From the NCBI RefSeq assembly GCF_011947195.1, contig NZ_JAATVY010000003.1, positions 396,745 through 460,744 of the forward strand: 64,000 nucleotides of DNA, read 5' to 3'. The notes below the pieces were generated by a model, which searched no databases, was not told the origin of the DNA, and worked only from the letters and a program-made list of their open reading frames with translations. Source of the DNA: Planosporangium thailandense (GTDB lineage Bacteria > Actinomycetota > Actinomycetes > Mycobacteriales > Micromonosporaceae). Below, one piece after another: positions 16,263-26,200 of the stretch (positions are counted from its first letter, which is position 1; the number at the start of each line of letters is the position of its first letter). Made by a program: the position numbers and the translations under genes.

Positions 16263-17224
16263 TCGTTGGCGTGCAGCGCGGCGTTGAGCTCGATGCCGCG
16301 GCCGGCGCGCTCGCGCACCTCCAGCGTGCCCGTCAGCGAGTTGCGCCAGAACAGCAGGTTGTTCCGCCCGGACAGCTCGCGCGCCTTGACGACCTCGCCG
16401 GACGGCAGCTTCACCTTCGATCCTGCCGTGATGTAGGTGCCGGCCTCGACCACGCAGTCGTCGCCGAGCGAGATGCCGATGCCGCCGTTGGCGCCGATCA
16501 GGCAGCGCTCGCCGAGGGTGATGACCTCCTTGCCGCCGCCGGACAGGGTGCCCATGATCGAGGCGCCGCCGCCGACGTCGGTGCCGTCGCCGACGACCAC
16601 CCCGGCCGAGATGCGCCCCTCGACCATGGAGGAGCCGAGCGTGCCGGCGTTGTAGTTGACGAAGCCCTCGTGCATGACGGTGGTGCCGCTGGCCAGGTGG
16701 GCGCCGAGCCGTACGCGGTCGGCGTCGGCGATCCGCACGCCGGACGGCGTCACGTAGTCGACCATCCGCGGGAACTTGTCGATGCCGTACACGTTCAGCC
16801 GGTCGCCGCGCCTGCGCAGCGCCCAGCGCAGCTCGTCCACCCGGTCCGGCGGGCAGGGGCCGGCCGAGGTCCACGCGACGTTCGCGAGCAGCCCGAAGAT
16901 GCCGTCGAGGTTGGCCTGGTGCGGCCTGATCATGCGGTGGGAGAGCAGGTGCAGGCGAAGGTACACGTCATAGGTGTCCTTCGGCGGGTCCGACAGTGAG
17001 TTGATCATGGTGAGGACGGCGGCGGTCCGCAGGCCCGGGATCGGCCCGGCCTCCGCCACCGACGAGTCGAACAGCTCTGCCACCGGAAGCGGCTCGCCGG
17101 CCTTCGCGTTCACGTCCGGGGTGCCGAACCCGAGCTTGCCGGTCGGGTACCAGGTGTCGAGCACCTGCCCGTCGGCGGTGAGGGTGGCTAGTCCCAGGCC
17201 CCAGGCGGGCGAATCGCTGCTCAC
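16259..17224 (-). CDS. dapD: Tetrahydrodipicolinate N-succinyltransferase
   Basis: Transfers succinyl from succinyl-CoA to tetrahydrodipicolinate, the first step of the succinylase branch to DAP and lysine. The 321-aa protein has a long left-handed beta-helix of hexapeptide repeats (about residues 165-285, for example the region [17 protein letters not shown]) and the actinobacterial-type N-terminal domain. The GTG at 17224 follows a near-perfect AGGAGG; the frame continues upstream without a site. It is divergent from dapE over 100 bp, and with dapC completes three steps of one pathway in 6 kb. Confidence 0.95.
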   Translation of the reverse strand: MSSDSPAWGLGLATLTADGQVLDTWYPTGKLGFGTPDVNAKAGEPLPVAELFDSSVAEAGPIPGLRTAAVLTMINSLSDPPKDTYDVYLRLHLLSHRMIRPHQANLDGIFGLLANVAWTSAGPCPPDRVDELRWALRRRGDRLNVYGIDKFPRMVDYVTPSGVRIADADRVRLGAHLASGTTVMHEGFVNYNAGTLGSSMVEGRISAGVVVGDGTDVGGGASIMGTLSGGGKEVITLGERCLIGANGGIGISLGDDCVVEAGTYITAGSKVKLPSGEVVKARELSGRNNLLFWRNSLTGTLEVRERAGRGIELNAALHAND

Positions 17225-17312
17225 GTGTCCTCCTGGTCGTCCCAACGACGCGCCGAAGGCGCGCTCTCCCACGGCCTGTCACGCTATCGTCCCGGCCGCC
17301 GCGGGGTCGCGT

Positions 17313-17318
17313 TAGGGT
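17313..17318 (+). promoter_or_regulatory. -10 element of leaderless dapE mRNA
   Basis: TAGGGT ends 6 nt before the dapE GTG, and there is no ribosome binding site between them. Confidence 0.5.
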
Positions 17319-17324
17319 CAGGTC

Positions 17325-18386
17325 GTGCTGACGCCCGAAATCCTCGCCGATCCGGTCCAGTTGACCCGCGCCCTCGTCGACGTCGAATCCGTCTCCGGCA
17401 ACGAGGCCGAGCTCGCCGATCAGGTCGAGGCGGCGTTGCGCGCCGCGCCGCACCTGACCGTGGAGCGCCACGGCAACGTCGTGCTCGCCGGCACCCGGTT
17501 GGGCCGGCCGCAGCGCGTCATCCTCGCCGGGCACCTCGACACCGTGCCGGTCGCCGACAACGTGCCGTCGGTCGTCGAGGGCGACGTCATCCACGGCTGC
17601 GGCACCTCCGACATGAAGTCCGGGGTCGCGCTGGCGCTACACCTGGCCGCGACGGTCGCCGACCCGCGCTACGACGTGACGTACGTCTTCTACGACTGCG
17701 AGGAGGTGGAGTCGGAGCGCAACGGCCTCAACCGGCTGGCCCGTACGCACCCGCACCTGCTCGCCGCCGACTTCGCGATCCTCCTCGAACCCACGTACGG
17801 GCTGGTCGAGGCCGGTTGCCAGGGCACCCTGCGGGCGCGGGTCACGGCGGTCGGGCAGCGTGCCCACTCGGCCCGGTCATGGCTGGGCATAAACGCGATT
17901 CACGCCGCCGGGGAGATCATGACCAGGCTCGCGGCGTACGAGCCGCGCACGGTGACGATCGACGGCTGCACGTACCGGGAGGGGCTCAACGCGGTACGCG
18001 TCTCGGGCGGCATCGCCGGCAACGTGATCCCGGACGAGTGCCAGGTCGAGGTCAACTACCGGTTCGCCCCGGACCGTACCGAGGACGAGGCGGCCGCGCA
18101 CGTGCGTGACCTGTTCACCGGGTTCGCCGTCGAGATCACCGATTCCGCGCCGGCCGCGGCGCCGGGGCTGTCCGGCCCGATCGTCAAGGAGCTCCTGGAC
18201 GCGGTGGGCCAGCCGCCGCAGGCGAAGCTGGGCTGGACCGACGTGGCCCGGTTCGCGACCCTGGGCGTACCTGCGCTGAACTTCGGTCCGGGCGACCCCA
18301 ACCTGGCGCACAAACGGGACGAGCGGGTCGAGATCCCCAAGATCGTGGCGGGCGCGGGCGTCCTACGGCGGTGGCTGTCCGCGTGA
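17325..18386 (+). CDS. dapE: Succinyl-diaminopimelate desuccinylase
   Basis: M20 metallohydrolase that removes succinate from N-succinyl-LL-DAP. The 353-aa protein shows metal ligands in LAGHLDTVP, the GCGTSDMKSG segment, the catalytic DCEEVE, and a final His in NLAHKRDE. The dimerisation domain includes QRAHSARSWLG. The GTG at 17325 sits 6 nt after a TAGGGT hexamer, consistent with leaderless expression. It lies next to dapD and near dapC, so the function is well supported over other M20 peptidases. Confidence 0.94.
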   Translation: MLTPEILADPVQLTRALVDVESVSGNEAELADQVEAALRAAPHLTVERHGNVVLAGTRLGRPQRVILAGHLDTVPVADNVPSVVEGDVIHGCGTSDMKSGVALALHLAATVADPRYDVTYVFYDCEEVESERNGLNRLARTHPHLLAADFAILLEPTYGLVEAGCQGTLRARVTAVGQRAHSARSWLGINAIHAAGEIMTRLAAYEPRTVTIDGCTYREGLNAVRVSGGIAGNVIPDECQVEVNYRFAPDRTEDEAAAHVRDLFTGFAVEITDSAPAAAPGLSGPIVKELLDAVGQPPQAKLGWTDVARFATLGVPALNFGPGDPNLAHKRDERVEIPKIVAGAGVLRRWLSA

Positions 18387-18450
18387 CGCCGCGCGTCCAC
18401 TTCGGGTGAAATTGACGCGCGCCGTGACCTCGGCGCGAAATCTCATTGGC

Positions 18451-18456
18451 TACGGT
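18451..18456 (+). promoter_or_regulatory. -10 element of leaderless LOG gene mRNA
   Basis: TACGGT ends 6 nt before the ATG at 18463. This spacing is the argument for choosing that start. Confidence 0.4.
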
Positions 18457-18462
18457 GATCGA

Positions 18463-19326
18463 ATGGCGAACGGCAGTGTCAACGGCAGGGGCAGGCGGAT
18501 GCCTGAGCGGCATCAGGGCGCCGTCACTGTCCGGCGAGCGGTGATCCCACCGAGTACGGCCGACGAGCGGCTGCTGGACTCCCGGCAGCGGGGGGACTGG
18601 AAGACCCGTGACGCCTGGCGGGCCCTGCGGATCCTGAGCGAGTTCGTCGAGGGCTTCGACACCCTCGCCGACCTGCCCCCGGCGGTCAGCATCTTCGGGT
18701 CGGCGCGCAGCAAGCCCGACAGTCGCGAGTGGCAACTGGCCGAGCAGGTGGCCGCCGCGCTCGCCCGCGCCGGCTACGCCGTGATCACCGGCGGTGGTCC
18801 CGGTGTGATGGAGGCCGCGAACAAGGGCTGCGCCGAGGCCGGCGGCCTGTCCGTGGGGCTGGGCATCGAGCTGCCGTTCGAGCAGGGGCTCAACGAGTGG
18901 GTCGACCTCGGCATCGATTTCCGGTACTTCTTCGCGCGCAAGACCATGTTCGTCAAGTACGCGCAGGCCTTCGTCGTCCTGCCCGGTGGCTTCGGCACCA
19001 TGGACGAGCTGTTCGAGGCGCTGACCCTGGTGCAGACGAAGAAGGTCACCCGGTTCCCGGTCGTGCTCATGGGCACCTGGTACTGGCAGGGCCTGGTCGA
19101 CTGGATGCGGGACACGATGGCCACCGAGGGCAAGATCGCGCCGGCGGACCTGCGGCTGTTCTGCCTGACCGACGACGTCGACGACGCCGTGCGGCACATC
19201 GTCAACGCCGACGCGGAGATCGCCGCCGAGCAGGAGGCGGTGCTGGCCCGGGCGGCCGCCGAGCAGCAGGCCGCCGCGGCCGCCGAAAGTATCAGCGACG
19301 AGCCCGCCACGGGCCCGGAGGCCTAG
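18463..19326 (+). CDS. LOG family protein (TIGR00730), long form
   Basis: Rossmann-fold protein of the LOG family, whose characterised members release cytokinin bases from their 5'-monophosphates; in bacteria the physiological substrate is often unknown. The 287-aa product has the two family motifs: GGGPGVMEAANKG and PGGFGTMDELFE. It has an N-terminal extension of about 60 residues and an Ala/Glu-rich C-terminal helix (AARAAAEQQAAA type). Start ATG 18463 follows a -10-like TACGGT by 6 nt; ATG 18499 with a G-rich upstream stretch is an alternative. The next LOG gene starts 1 bp after its stop. Confidence 0.85.
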   Translation: MANGSVNGRGRRMPERHQGAVTVRRAVIPPSTADERLLDSRQRGDWKTRDAWRALRILSEFVEGFDTLADLPPAVSIFGSARSKPDSREWQLAEQVAAALARAGYAVITGGGPGVMEAANKGCAEAGGLSVGLGIELPFEQGLNEWVDLGIDFRYFFARKTMFVKYAQAFVVLPGGFGTMDELFEALTLVQTKKVTRFPVVLMGTWYWQGLVDWMRDTMATEGKIAPADLRLFCLTDDVDDAVRHIVNADAEIAAEQEAVLARAAAEQQAAAAAESISDEPATGPEA

Positions 19327-19327
19327 G

Positions 19328-19873
19328 GTGGCGGCGATAGGCGTCTTCTGCGCCTCCTCGCGTACTGTCGACCGCCGCTGGCTCGACCTGGCGTACGAGG
19401 TGGGTGTACAGATCGGACGCCGGGGCCACACGCTGGTGTCCGGCGGCGGTCGGGTCGGCATGATGGGTACGGTCGCCGCGGGCGCCCGGTCCGCGGACGC
19501 GCACACGCTCGGCGTGATCCCACAGTCGCTCGTCGACCTGGAGGTCGCCGACGACGACGCCGACGAACTGCTGGTCACCGACGCGATGTCGACCCGCAAG
19601 ACGGTGATGATCGACAAGTCGGACGCGTTCCTCACGCTCCCGGGCGGCCTCGGCACGCTCGACGAGCTGTTCGAGGTATGGACGACGGCGACGCTCGCCC
19701 TGCACGCCAAGCCCGTCGTCCTGCTGAACGCCGACGGCTTCTACAACGGACTGCTCGACTGGCTGCGGGGGCTCGAGTCCACCGGCTTCGCCCGGCCGGA
19801 AGGGCTCGACCTGTTGATCGTCGCCGATTCCGTCGCCGCCGCGTTCGACGCCGTCGAGCGCGCGGTAGGCTGA
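19328..19873 (+). CDS. LOG family protein (TIGR00730), short form
   Basis: Second LOG-family protein, 181 aa, the usual length. Motifs SGGGRVGMMG and LPGGLGTLDELFE are intact, including the catalytic Arg/Glu surroundings. It starts with GTG 1 bp after the previous gene and must be co-translated with it. The two paralogues are clearly diverged (different N-termini and C-termini), so this is an old pair and not a fresh duplication. LOG proteins act as homo-oligomers; a mixed assembly is possible but unproven. Confidence 0.88.
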   Translation: MAAIGVFCASSRTVDRRWLDLAYEVGVQIGRRGHTLVSGGGRVGMMGTVAAGARSADAHTLGVIPQSLVDLEVADDDADELLVTDAMSTRKTVMIDKSDAFLTLPGGLGTLDELFEVWTTATLALHAKPVVLLNADGFYNGLLDWLRGLESTGFARPEGLDLLIVADSVAAAFDAVERAVG

Positions 19874-19913
19874 CCTGCGTCGATATGTCGTACCAGCATG
19901 TTCTGATGCCGCG

Positions 19914-22900
19914 GTGACCACCGCTACCGCAGCTCCCGGCGCGCCGCGCCGGGATTACCGACTCGTGCGCCCGGTGGGCGCGGGCGAGGCCGGCCCGGCC
20001 ACGCCCCTCGCCGACCCCGGGCAGCGGCAGGTCATCACGCATGTCGACGGGCCGTTGCTGGTCATCGGCGGGCCGGGCACGGGCAAGACGTCGACGCTGG
20101 TCGAGGCGGTGGTGGCCCGGGTGGCCGAGGGCGTCGCCCCGGAGCGCGTGCTGGCGCTCAGCCACAGCCGCCGGAGCGCGCTGCACCTGCGGGACCGTGT
20201 CGAGGCGCGGCTGGGTGCCGTGGTCGGGCGCCGGAGCCTGGCCGAGCCGATGGTCCGCACGTTCCCGGGGTACGCGTTCGGCCTGTTGCAGCGGGCCGCG
20301 GCGCTGGCCGGCGATCCGCCACCCCGGCTGCTCACCGCCGCCGAGGCGGACCTCGTGATCCGTGAACTGCTCGACTCCGAGTCCGAGCAGGAGGCCTGGC
20401 CGGAGGCGCTGCGCCCCGCGCTGCGCACCCGCGCGTTCGCCACCGAGCTGCGCGATCTGCTGCTGCGGGCGGTGGAGCGGGGCATAGGCCCGGCCGAGCT
20501 GGCCGCCCACGCCCGGGCGTTACGCCGGCCCGACTGGTGGGCCGCCGCCCGCTTCTACCGGCAGTACCGGCAGGTGCTGGCGCTGCGTGACGCGACCGGC
20601 CAGGGCTCGGTCGGCTACGACGGCGCCGAGCTGGTCCGGGCGGCGACGTCGCTGCTGCTCGACGACCCGCACCTGCTGACCGCCGAGCGTCGAGGTGTCG
20701 CGGCCGTCTATGTCGACGAGTTCGCGGATACCGATCCGGCGCACCGGGACCTGCTCGCGGCGCTCGCGGGCGGCGGCAAGCACCTGGTGGTGTTCGCCGA
20801 TCCCGATTCGTCGACGTTCGCGTTCCGGGGGGCGGACCCGTCCGGGGTGGCGGAGTTTTCCGATCGCTTCCGCACCACGGCCGGGGCGGAGGCGCCGACC
20901 GTGACCCTCGGCCGGTCGTACCGGTGCGGTGCGGAGCTGCTCGCGGCGAGCCGCCGGGTCGCGGTGCGGCTGCGCGGTCCGTCCCGGCACCGGGTGCTCA
21001 CGCCGGGCCCCTCCGCGCCGCCGGGCACCGTCGAGGTCCGGATGTTCCGTTCGGTGACCAGCGAGTCGGCCTACCTGGTGCACCGGCTGCGCGAGGCGCA
21101 TCTGCTGCACGGCCTCGCGTGGTCGGACATGGCGGTGATCGTGCGGTCGACGGTCCGCCAGCTCGCGCCGCTACGGCGGGCGCTGTCGCAGGCCGGCATC
21201 CCCACCATGACCGCCGCCGAGGACCTGCCGCTGCAGGCCCAGGCGGCCGTGGCGCCGCTGCTGCTCCTGCTGCGGTGCGCCCTGGCGCCCGAGCGCCTAG
21301 ACGAGGAGGCCGCCGTCGCGCTGCTGCACTCGCCGCTGGGCGGGGCCGACCCGCTCGCCGAGCGCCGGCTGCGGCAGGGTCTTCGGGCGCTCGCCTTCGC
21401 GGCGGGCGACCGGCGACCGTCCGGGGTGCTGCTCGTGGAGGCGTTGCGGGAGCCGGCGGTGCTCGCGACGACCGACCGCCGCTGGGCGGTGCCGGCCAAG
21501 GCGGTAGCCGATCTGCTGGACACCGCCCGGCGCACGGCGACGCGTGACGGCGCGACCGTCGAGGACGTGCTGTGGGAGGTGTGGCGCGCCAGCGGCCTGG
21601 CCGACCGGTGGGCTGCCGTGAGCGCGCAGGGCGGGCACCGGGGGGAGGCGGCCGACCGCGACCTCGACGCGGTCGTGGCGCTGTTCGACACCGCGGCCCG
21701 CTTCGTCGACCGGCTGCCCGGCGCACGTGCGGAGGCGTTCTGTGACCACGTGCTCGGCCAGGACCTGCCCGGCGAGTCGATCGCCCCGGCCGCCGAGCGC
21801 GGCCCGGCCGTCCGCATCCTCACCGCCCACGCGGCCAAGGGGCTCGAGTGGGAGTTCGTCGCCGTGGTCGGCGTACAGGAGGGCGCCTGGCCCGACCTGC
21901 GCCTACGCGGCAGCGTCCTCGGGTCGGAGGTGCTGGTCGACCTCGCGGCCGGCCGCGAGATGACCACGGCGGGACGGATCGCCGCCCAGCTCGACGAGGA
22001 GCGCCGGCTGTTCTACGTCGCCGCCACCCGGGCGCGTCGACACCTGCTGGTCACGGCCGTCGCCGGCGGAGACGCCGAGGAGCAGCCCAGCCGGTTCCTC
22101 ACCGAGCTCGCCGACGAGATCCGGCCGGAGGTCACGCCGCCGCGCGCGTTGACCCTGCCCGCGCTCGTCGCGGAGCTGCGCAGCGCGGTCGCCGCGCCCG
22201 ACGCTCCGGCCGCCCGCCGCCGGGCGGCCGCCGCGCAGTTGGCCCGCCTCGCCGCGGCCGGGGTGCCCGGCGCGCACCCCGACGACTGGTGGGGCCTGCC
22301 CGAGCTGTCCGACGACCGGCCGATCGTCGATCCGGGCGAGCCGGTGACCGTGACACCGTCCACCGTGGAGACGGTGCAGCGGTGCAGCCTGCGCTGGCTG
22401 TTGGAGCGTCACGGCGGCAAGGCGGCGTCGTCGCCGGAGCAGAGCATCGGCAACCTCATCCACGCGGCCGCGCGGCTGGCCGCGGACGCGACCGCCGACC
22501 GGGCCGCGCTCGTCGACTACGTGGCCGGTCGCTTCGACGCGATCGAACTGTCGGCGCGGTGGCTGGCCGGGCGGGAGCGGGAGCGCGCCGAGGCCATGTT
22601 GGACAAGCTGCTCGCCTGGCTGACCAGCAATCCCCGCCGGCTCATCGCGATCGAGCGGGACTTCCTCGTACGGCTCGACGACGACCTGCAGATCAAGGGC
22701 CGGGTCGACCGGCTGGAGCTGGACGAGTCGGGCCGCCTGGTGGTGGTCGACCTGAAGACCGGCCGGAGCGCGCCGACAGAGGCCGAGGTGGCCGACCACC
22801 CCCAGCTGGCGGCCTACCAGGCGGCGATCGAAGCCGGCGCGTTCGGTGAGTCCACCGAGGCCGGTGGAGCGGCGCTGGTCCACCTCGGCGCGGCCCGCAG

Positions 22901-23102
22901 CGGCGCCAAGGTGCAGGGCCAGGCCGCGCTGGCCGACGCCGAAGACCCCGGCTGGGCCCGCGAGATGGTCAGCCGGACCGCGCAGATGATGGCGGCGTCC
23001 ACGTTCGAGGCCGTCCAGAACAACAAGTGCCGGGTGTGCCCGGTGCGTACCTCCTGCCCCATCTCCGGCAACGGGCGCCACGTGACCGACGGTGACGCGT
23101 GA
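19914..23102 (+). CDS. adnA: AdnA subunit of the AdnAB motor-nuclease
   Basis: With AdnB it resects double-strand DNA ends, the actinobacterial counterpart of RecBCD/AddAB. The 1,062-aa protein has a UvrD-like motor (Walker A GGPGTGKTS, residues 52-60) with a variant motif II, VDEFADTD, in place of DEYQD. It ends in a RecB-type nuclease with VVVDLKTGR (Asp946) and QLAAYQ. Cysteines in QRCSLRW and NKCRVCPVRTSC can hold an Fe-S cluster. The GTG start at 19914 fixes the N-terminus shortly before the motor. A hairpin separates it from adnB. Confidence 0.92.
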   Translation: MTTATAAPGAPRRDYRLVRPVGAGEAGPATPLADPGQRQVITHVDGPLLVIGGPGTGKTSTLVEAVVARVAEGVAPERVLALSHSRRSALHLRDRVEARLGAVVGRRSLAEPMVRTFPGYAFGLLQRAAALAGDPPPRLLTAAEADLVIRELLDSESEQEAWPEALRPALRTRAFATELRDLLLRAVERGIGPAELAAHARALRRPDWWAAARFYRQYRQVLALRDATGQGSVGYDGAELVRAATSLLLDDPHLLTAERRGVAAVYVDEFADTDPAHRDLLAALAGGGKHLVVFADPDSSTFAFRGADPSGVAEFSDRFRTTAGAEAPTVTLGRSYRCGAELLAASRRVAVRLRGPSRHRVLTPGPSAPPGTVEVRMFRSVTSESAYLVHRLREAHLLHGLAWSDMAVIVRSTVRQLAPLRRALSQAGIPTMTAAEDLPLQAQAAVAPLLLLLRCALAPERLDEEAAVALLHSPLGGADPLAERRLRQGLRALAFAAGDRRPSGVLLVEALREPAVLATTDRRWAVPAKAVADLLDTARRTATRDGATVEDVLWEVWRASGLADRWAAVSAQGGHRGEAADRDLDAVVALFDTAARFVDRLPGARAEAFCDHVLGQDLPGESIAPAAERGPAVRILTAHAAKGLEWEFVAVVGVQEGAWPDLRLRGSVLGSEVLVDLAAGREMTTAGRIAAQLDEERRLFYVAATRARRHLLVTAVAGGDAEEQPSRFLTELADEIRPEVTPPRALTLPALVAELRSAVAAPDAPAARRRAAAAQLARLAAAGVPGAHPDDWWGLPELSDDRPIVDPGEPVTVTPSTVETVQRCSLRWLLERHGGKAASSPEQSIGNLIHAAARLAADATADRAALVDYVAGRFDAIELSARWLAGRERERAEAMLDKLLAWLTSNPRRLIAIERDFLVRLDDDLQIKGRVDRLELDESGRLVVVDLKTGRSAPTEAEVADHPQLAAYQAAIEAGAFGESTEAGGAALVHLGAARSGAKVQGQAALADAEDPGWAREMVSRTAQMMAASTFEAVQNNKCRVCPVRTSCPISGNGRHVTDGDA

Positions 23103-23131
23103 GCGCCCCGCCGTCCCCGTACTCCCCGCGC

Positions 23132-23213
23132 CCAAGATCCGCGCAAGATGTGACTTCTTGCTGCTATTCGCGCGCTCGTGACAGCAAGAAGTCACTCTTT
23201 GCGATGATCTTGG
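23132..23213. terminator. Long hairpin between adnA and adnB
   Basis: The outer arms are CCAAGATC and GATCTTGG; the inner arms include TGACTTCTTGCTG and its complement around 23146-23193. The right arm ends directly against the adnB ribosome binding site (GGAGGTGG), so it may act on translation as well as transcription. It is similar in sequence to the hairpin at 4092-4162. Confidence 0.6.
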
Positions 23214-23223
23214 AGGTGGGACG

Positions 23224-26200
23224 GTGACCCAGGACGCCCTGTTCGACGTCGCCCGTCCCCGGGCCACGCTCGGACCCCGCTACACGCCGCTGGAGCTGGC
23301 CCGCCTGCTCGGCCAGCCGCCGCCCACGCCGCAGCAGGCCGAAGTGATCGCGGCGCCGGTCGAGCCGCTGCTCGTCGTGGCCGGCGCCGGCTCGGGCAAG
23401 ACCGAGACGATGGCCGCACGGGTCGTCTGGCTCGTCGCCAACGGCCACGTACGCCCGGAGCAGATCCTGGGCCTCACCTTCACCCGCAAGGCGGCCGGTG
23501 AACTCGCGCACCGACTGCGGCAGCGGCTGTCCCAGCTCGTACGCCGGCTCGGCCGTGACGAGTTGATCGCCGGTGAGCCGACCGTGGCCACCTACCACTC
23601 CTATGCGGCCCGCGTCGTGGCCGAGCACGGCCTGCGGGCCGGGTACGAGCCGTCCAACCGGCTGCTGAGCGAGGCGGCCTGCTGGCAGATCGCCGACGGC
23701 GTGGTGGTGTCCTACGACGGCGACATGTCGCACGTGCTCGTGACCCCGACGACGGTCACCGAAGCGGTCCTGAAGCTGTCCGCCGACCTGGCCGAGCACC
23801 TGCGTACCCCGGCCGACCTGGCGGCCTGGACCGGCCGCTTCTTCGCCGAGGTGGAGGCGCGTCCGGGCAAGATGCTCAAGTCCGTACGCGAGATCCTCAA
23901 CCGCCAGAAGGCGCGCCTGCAACTGCTCCCGCTCGTGCGCGGGTACACCGACCGCAAGGGCCTGCTGGAGGCGATGGACTTCGGCGACCAGTTGGCCCGC
24001 GCCGCCACGGTCGCGAGCGAGCATCCCGAGGTCGGCCGGATCGAGCGGGAGCGCTACCGGGTCGTGCTCCTGGACGAGTACCAGGACACCAGTCACGCCC
24101 AGGTGGTGCTGCTACGCGCGCTGTTCGGCGGCGGGCATCCGGTGACCGCCGTCGGCGACCCGGCCCAGTCCATCTACGGCTGGCGCGGCGCGAGCGCCGG
24201 CACGCTCGAACGGTTCCCCGGCGAGTTCCCGGGCCCCGACGGCACGCCGGCCCGCGAACTGACGCTGACGACCAGCTGGCGCAACCGGCCCGAGATCCTC
24301 GACGTCGCCAACGCGCTGTCCGAGCCGCTCGGCCACCGGGTGCCCCGGCTGGCGGCCGCGCCCAGAGTCGCGCCCCGGGTCTCCTCGGCGACCGTCCACT
24401 GTGCGCTGCTGGAGACGTACGCCGACGAGGCGGGGTGGATCGCCGACCGGATCGTGGCCGCCTGGCGGACCGCAGCCGGCGCTCCCGACCACGTCGAGCC
24501 CGCCGACATCGCCGTGGACCGCCGACCGACGACGGCCGTCCTGGTCCGTACCCGCGCGCAGATCCAACCGATCGAGGCCGCGCTGCGGGCCCGCGGCGTG
24601 CCGGTCGAGGTCGTCGGGCTCGGCGGCCTGCTCGACACGCCGGAGGTCCGTGACGTGGTGAGCACGCTGCGGGTTCTCGCCGACCCGGCGGAGGGGGCGG
24701 CCCTGCTGCGGCTGCTCACCGGACCCCGCTGGCGGATCGGCCCGCGCGACCTGGTGGCGCTGCACCGCCGTGCCCGTGAGCTGGCGGCGTCGCGGACACG
24801 CGCGGAGCCGCTCGTGTACTCCGCACGTGACGACGAAGCCGCACTGGTCGAGGCGCTCGACGACCTGGGGGAGCCGGAGCGGTACTCGCCGGAGGGCCAC
24901 CGCCGATTCGCCGCGTTCGCCGCCGAGCTGCGGGCCCTACGCGGCCGGCTCGACCAGCCGCTGCCCGACCTGATCCACGACGTGGAGCACACGATCGGGC
25001 TCGACGTCGAGGTGGCCGTCCGCCCCGGTGACGCCGGCCTCGCCCGCGGCCACCTCGATCTGCTCGGCGACATCGCCGCCCGGTTCGCGAGTGAGTCAGA
25101 GGCACCCACCCTGTCGGCGTTCCTGGCGTACCTCGCGGCGGCGGAGACCGAGGAGCGGGGCCTCGCGCCGGGTGAGGTGGACGTGGTCGAGGGCGCGGTG
25201 CAGATCCTCACCGCGCACGCGGCCAAGGGCCTGGAGTGGGACGTGGTCGCGGTGGCCGGCCTGACCGCGGGCGTGTTCCCCGGGCGGCCCAACAGCGGCG
25301 ACCACTGGCTGCACGGGCTGGGCACCCTGCCGTTCGAACTGCGGGGCGACCGGGCCGGCCTGCCGGCGCTCGACCTGTCCAAGGCCGAGGACCAACGCGG
25401 GGTGGCCCGGGCGATCGACTCGTTCGAGGCGGCGTGGGAGGCCCACGACGAGCGCGAGGAGCGCCGGCTGGCGTACGTGGCCGTGACCCGGCCGCGCCGC
25501 CTGCTGCTGGCCAGCGGGTACTGGTGGGGCGAGACCGCCAAGCGCCCGCGCGGGCCGTCGCCGTTCCTGGTCGAGATCCGTGACCGGTGCCTGGCCGGCG
25601 CGGGCGCGGTCGACGGGTGGGCCGACGCCCCGGTCGAAGGCGCGACCAACCCGATGGCGGCGAAGTTGCCGAGGGTGACCTGGCCGGCCGATCCGCTCGG
25701 TCCCCGCCGCCAGTCGCTCGAGGAGGCCGCGGAGCTGGTGCGCGCGGCGCTGGCCGGGCGGGCGCCCGCCGAGTCCGACGACGACTGGGTCTACGAGGGG
25801 CACGCCTGGGCGTACGAGGTGGATCTGCTCCTCGCCGAGCGGGACCGGCTCACGCCCGATCCGGATTCCCCCGTCGACGTCCTGCTGCCGCCGCACCTGA
25901 GCGTCACGCAGTTGGCCACGCTGGGTGGCGACCCGCAGCGGCTGGCCAGCGCGCTGCGCCGTCCGTTGCCGGCCCGCCCCGCTCCGTACGCGCGCCGGGG
26001 CACCGCGTTCCACCGTTGGCTGGAGCAGCGGTTCCACTCCGACGGGCTGCTCGACTTCGACGAGCTTCCCGGCGCGGCCGACGCCGACGCGGCCGGTGAC
26101 GACGCCCTGGACCTGCTGCGGGAGCGGTTCCTGGCGAGCGAGTGGGCCGACCGTACGCCGGTCCGCGTCGCGGTGCCGTTCGCCACCGTCCTCGACGGCG

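Noticed and set aside
15000..16874. 624-codon open frame on the - strand
   Set aside because: It runs through tyrA's N-terminus and dapD in other frames and antisense to the SIMPL gene; composition is typical of shadow frames.
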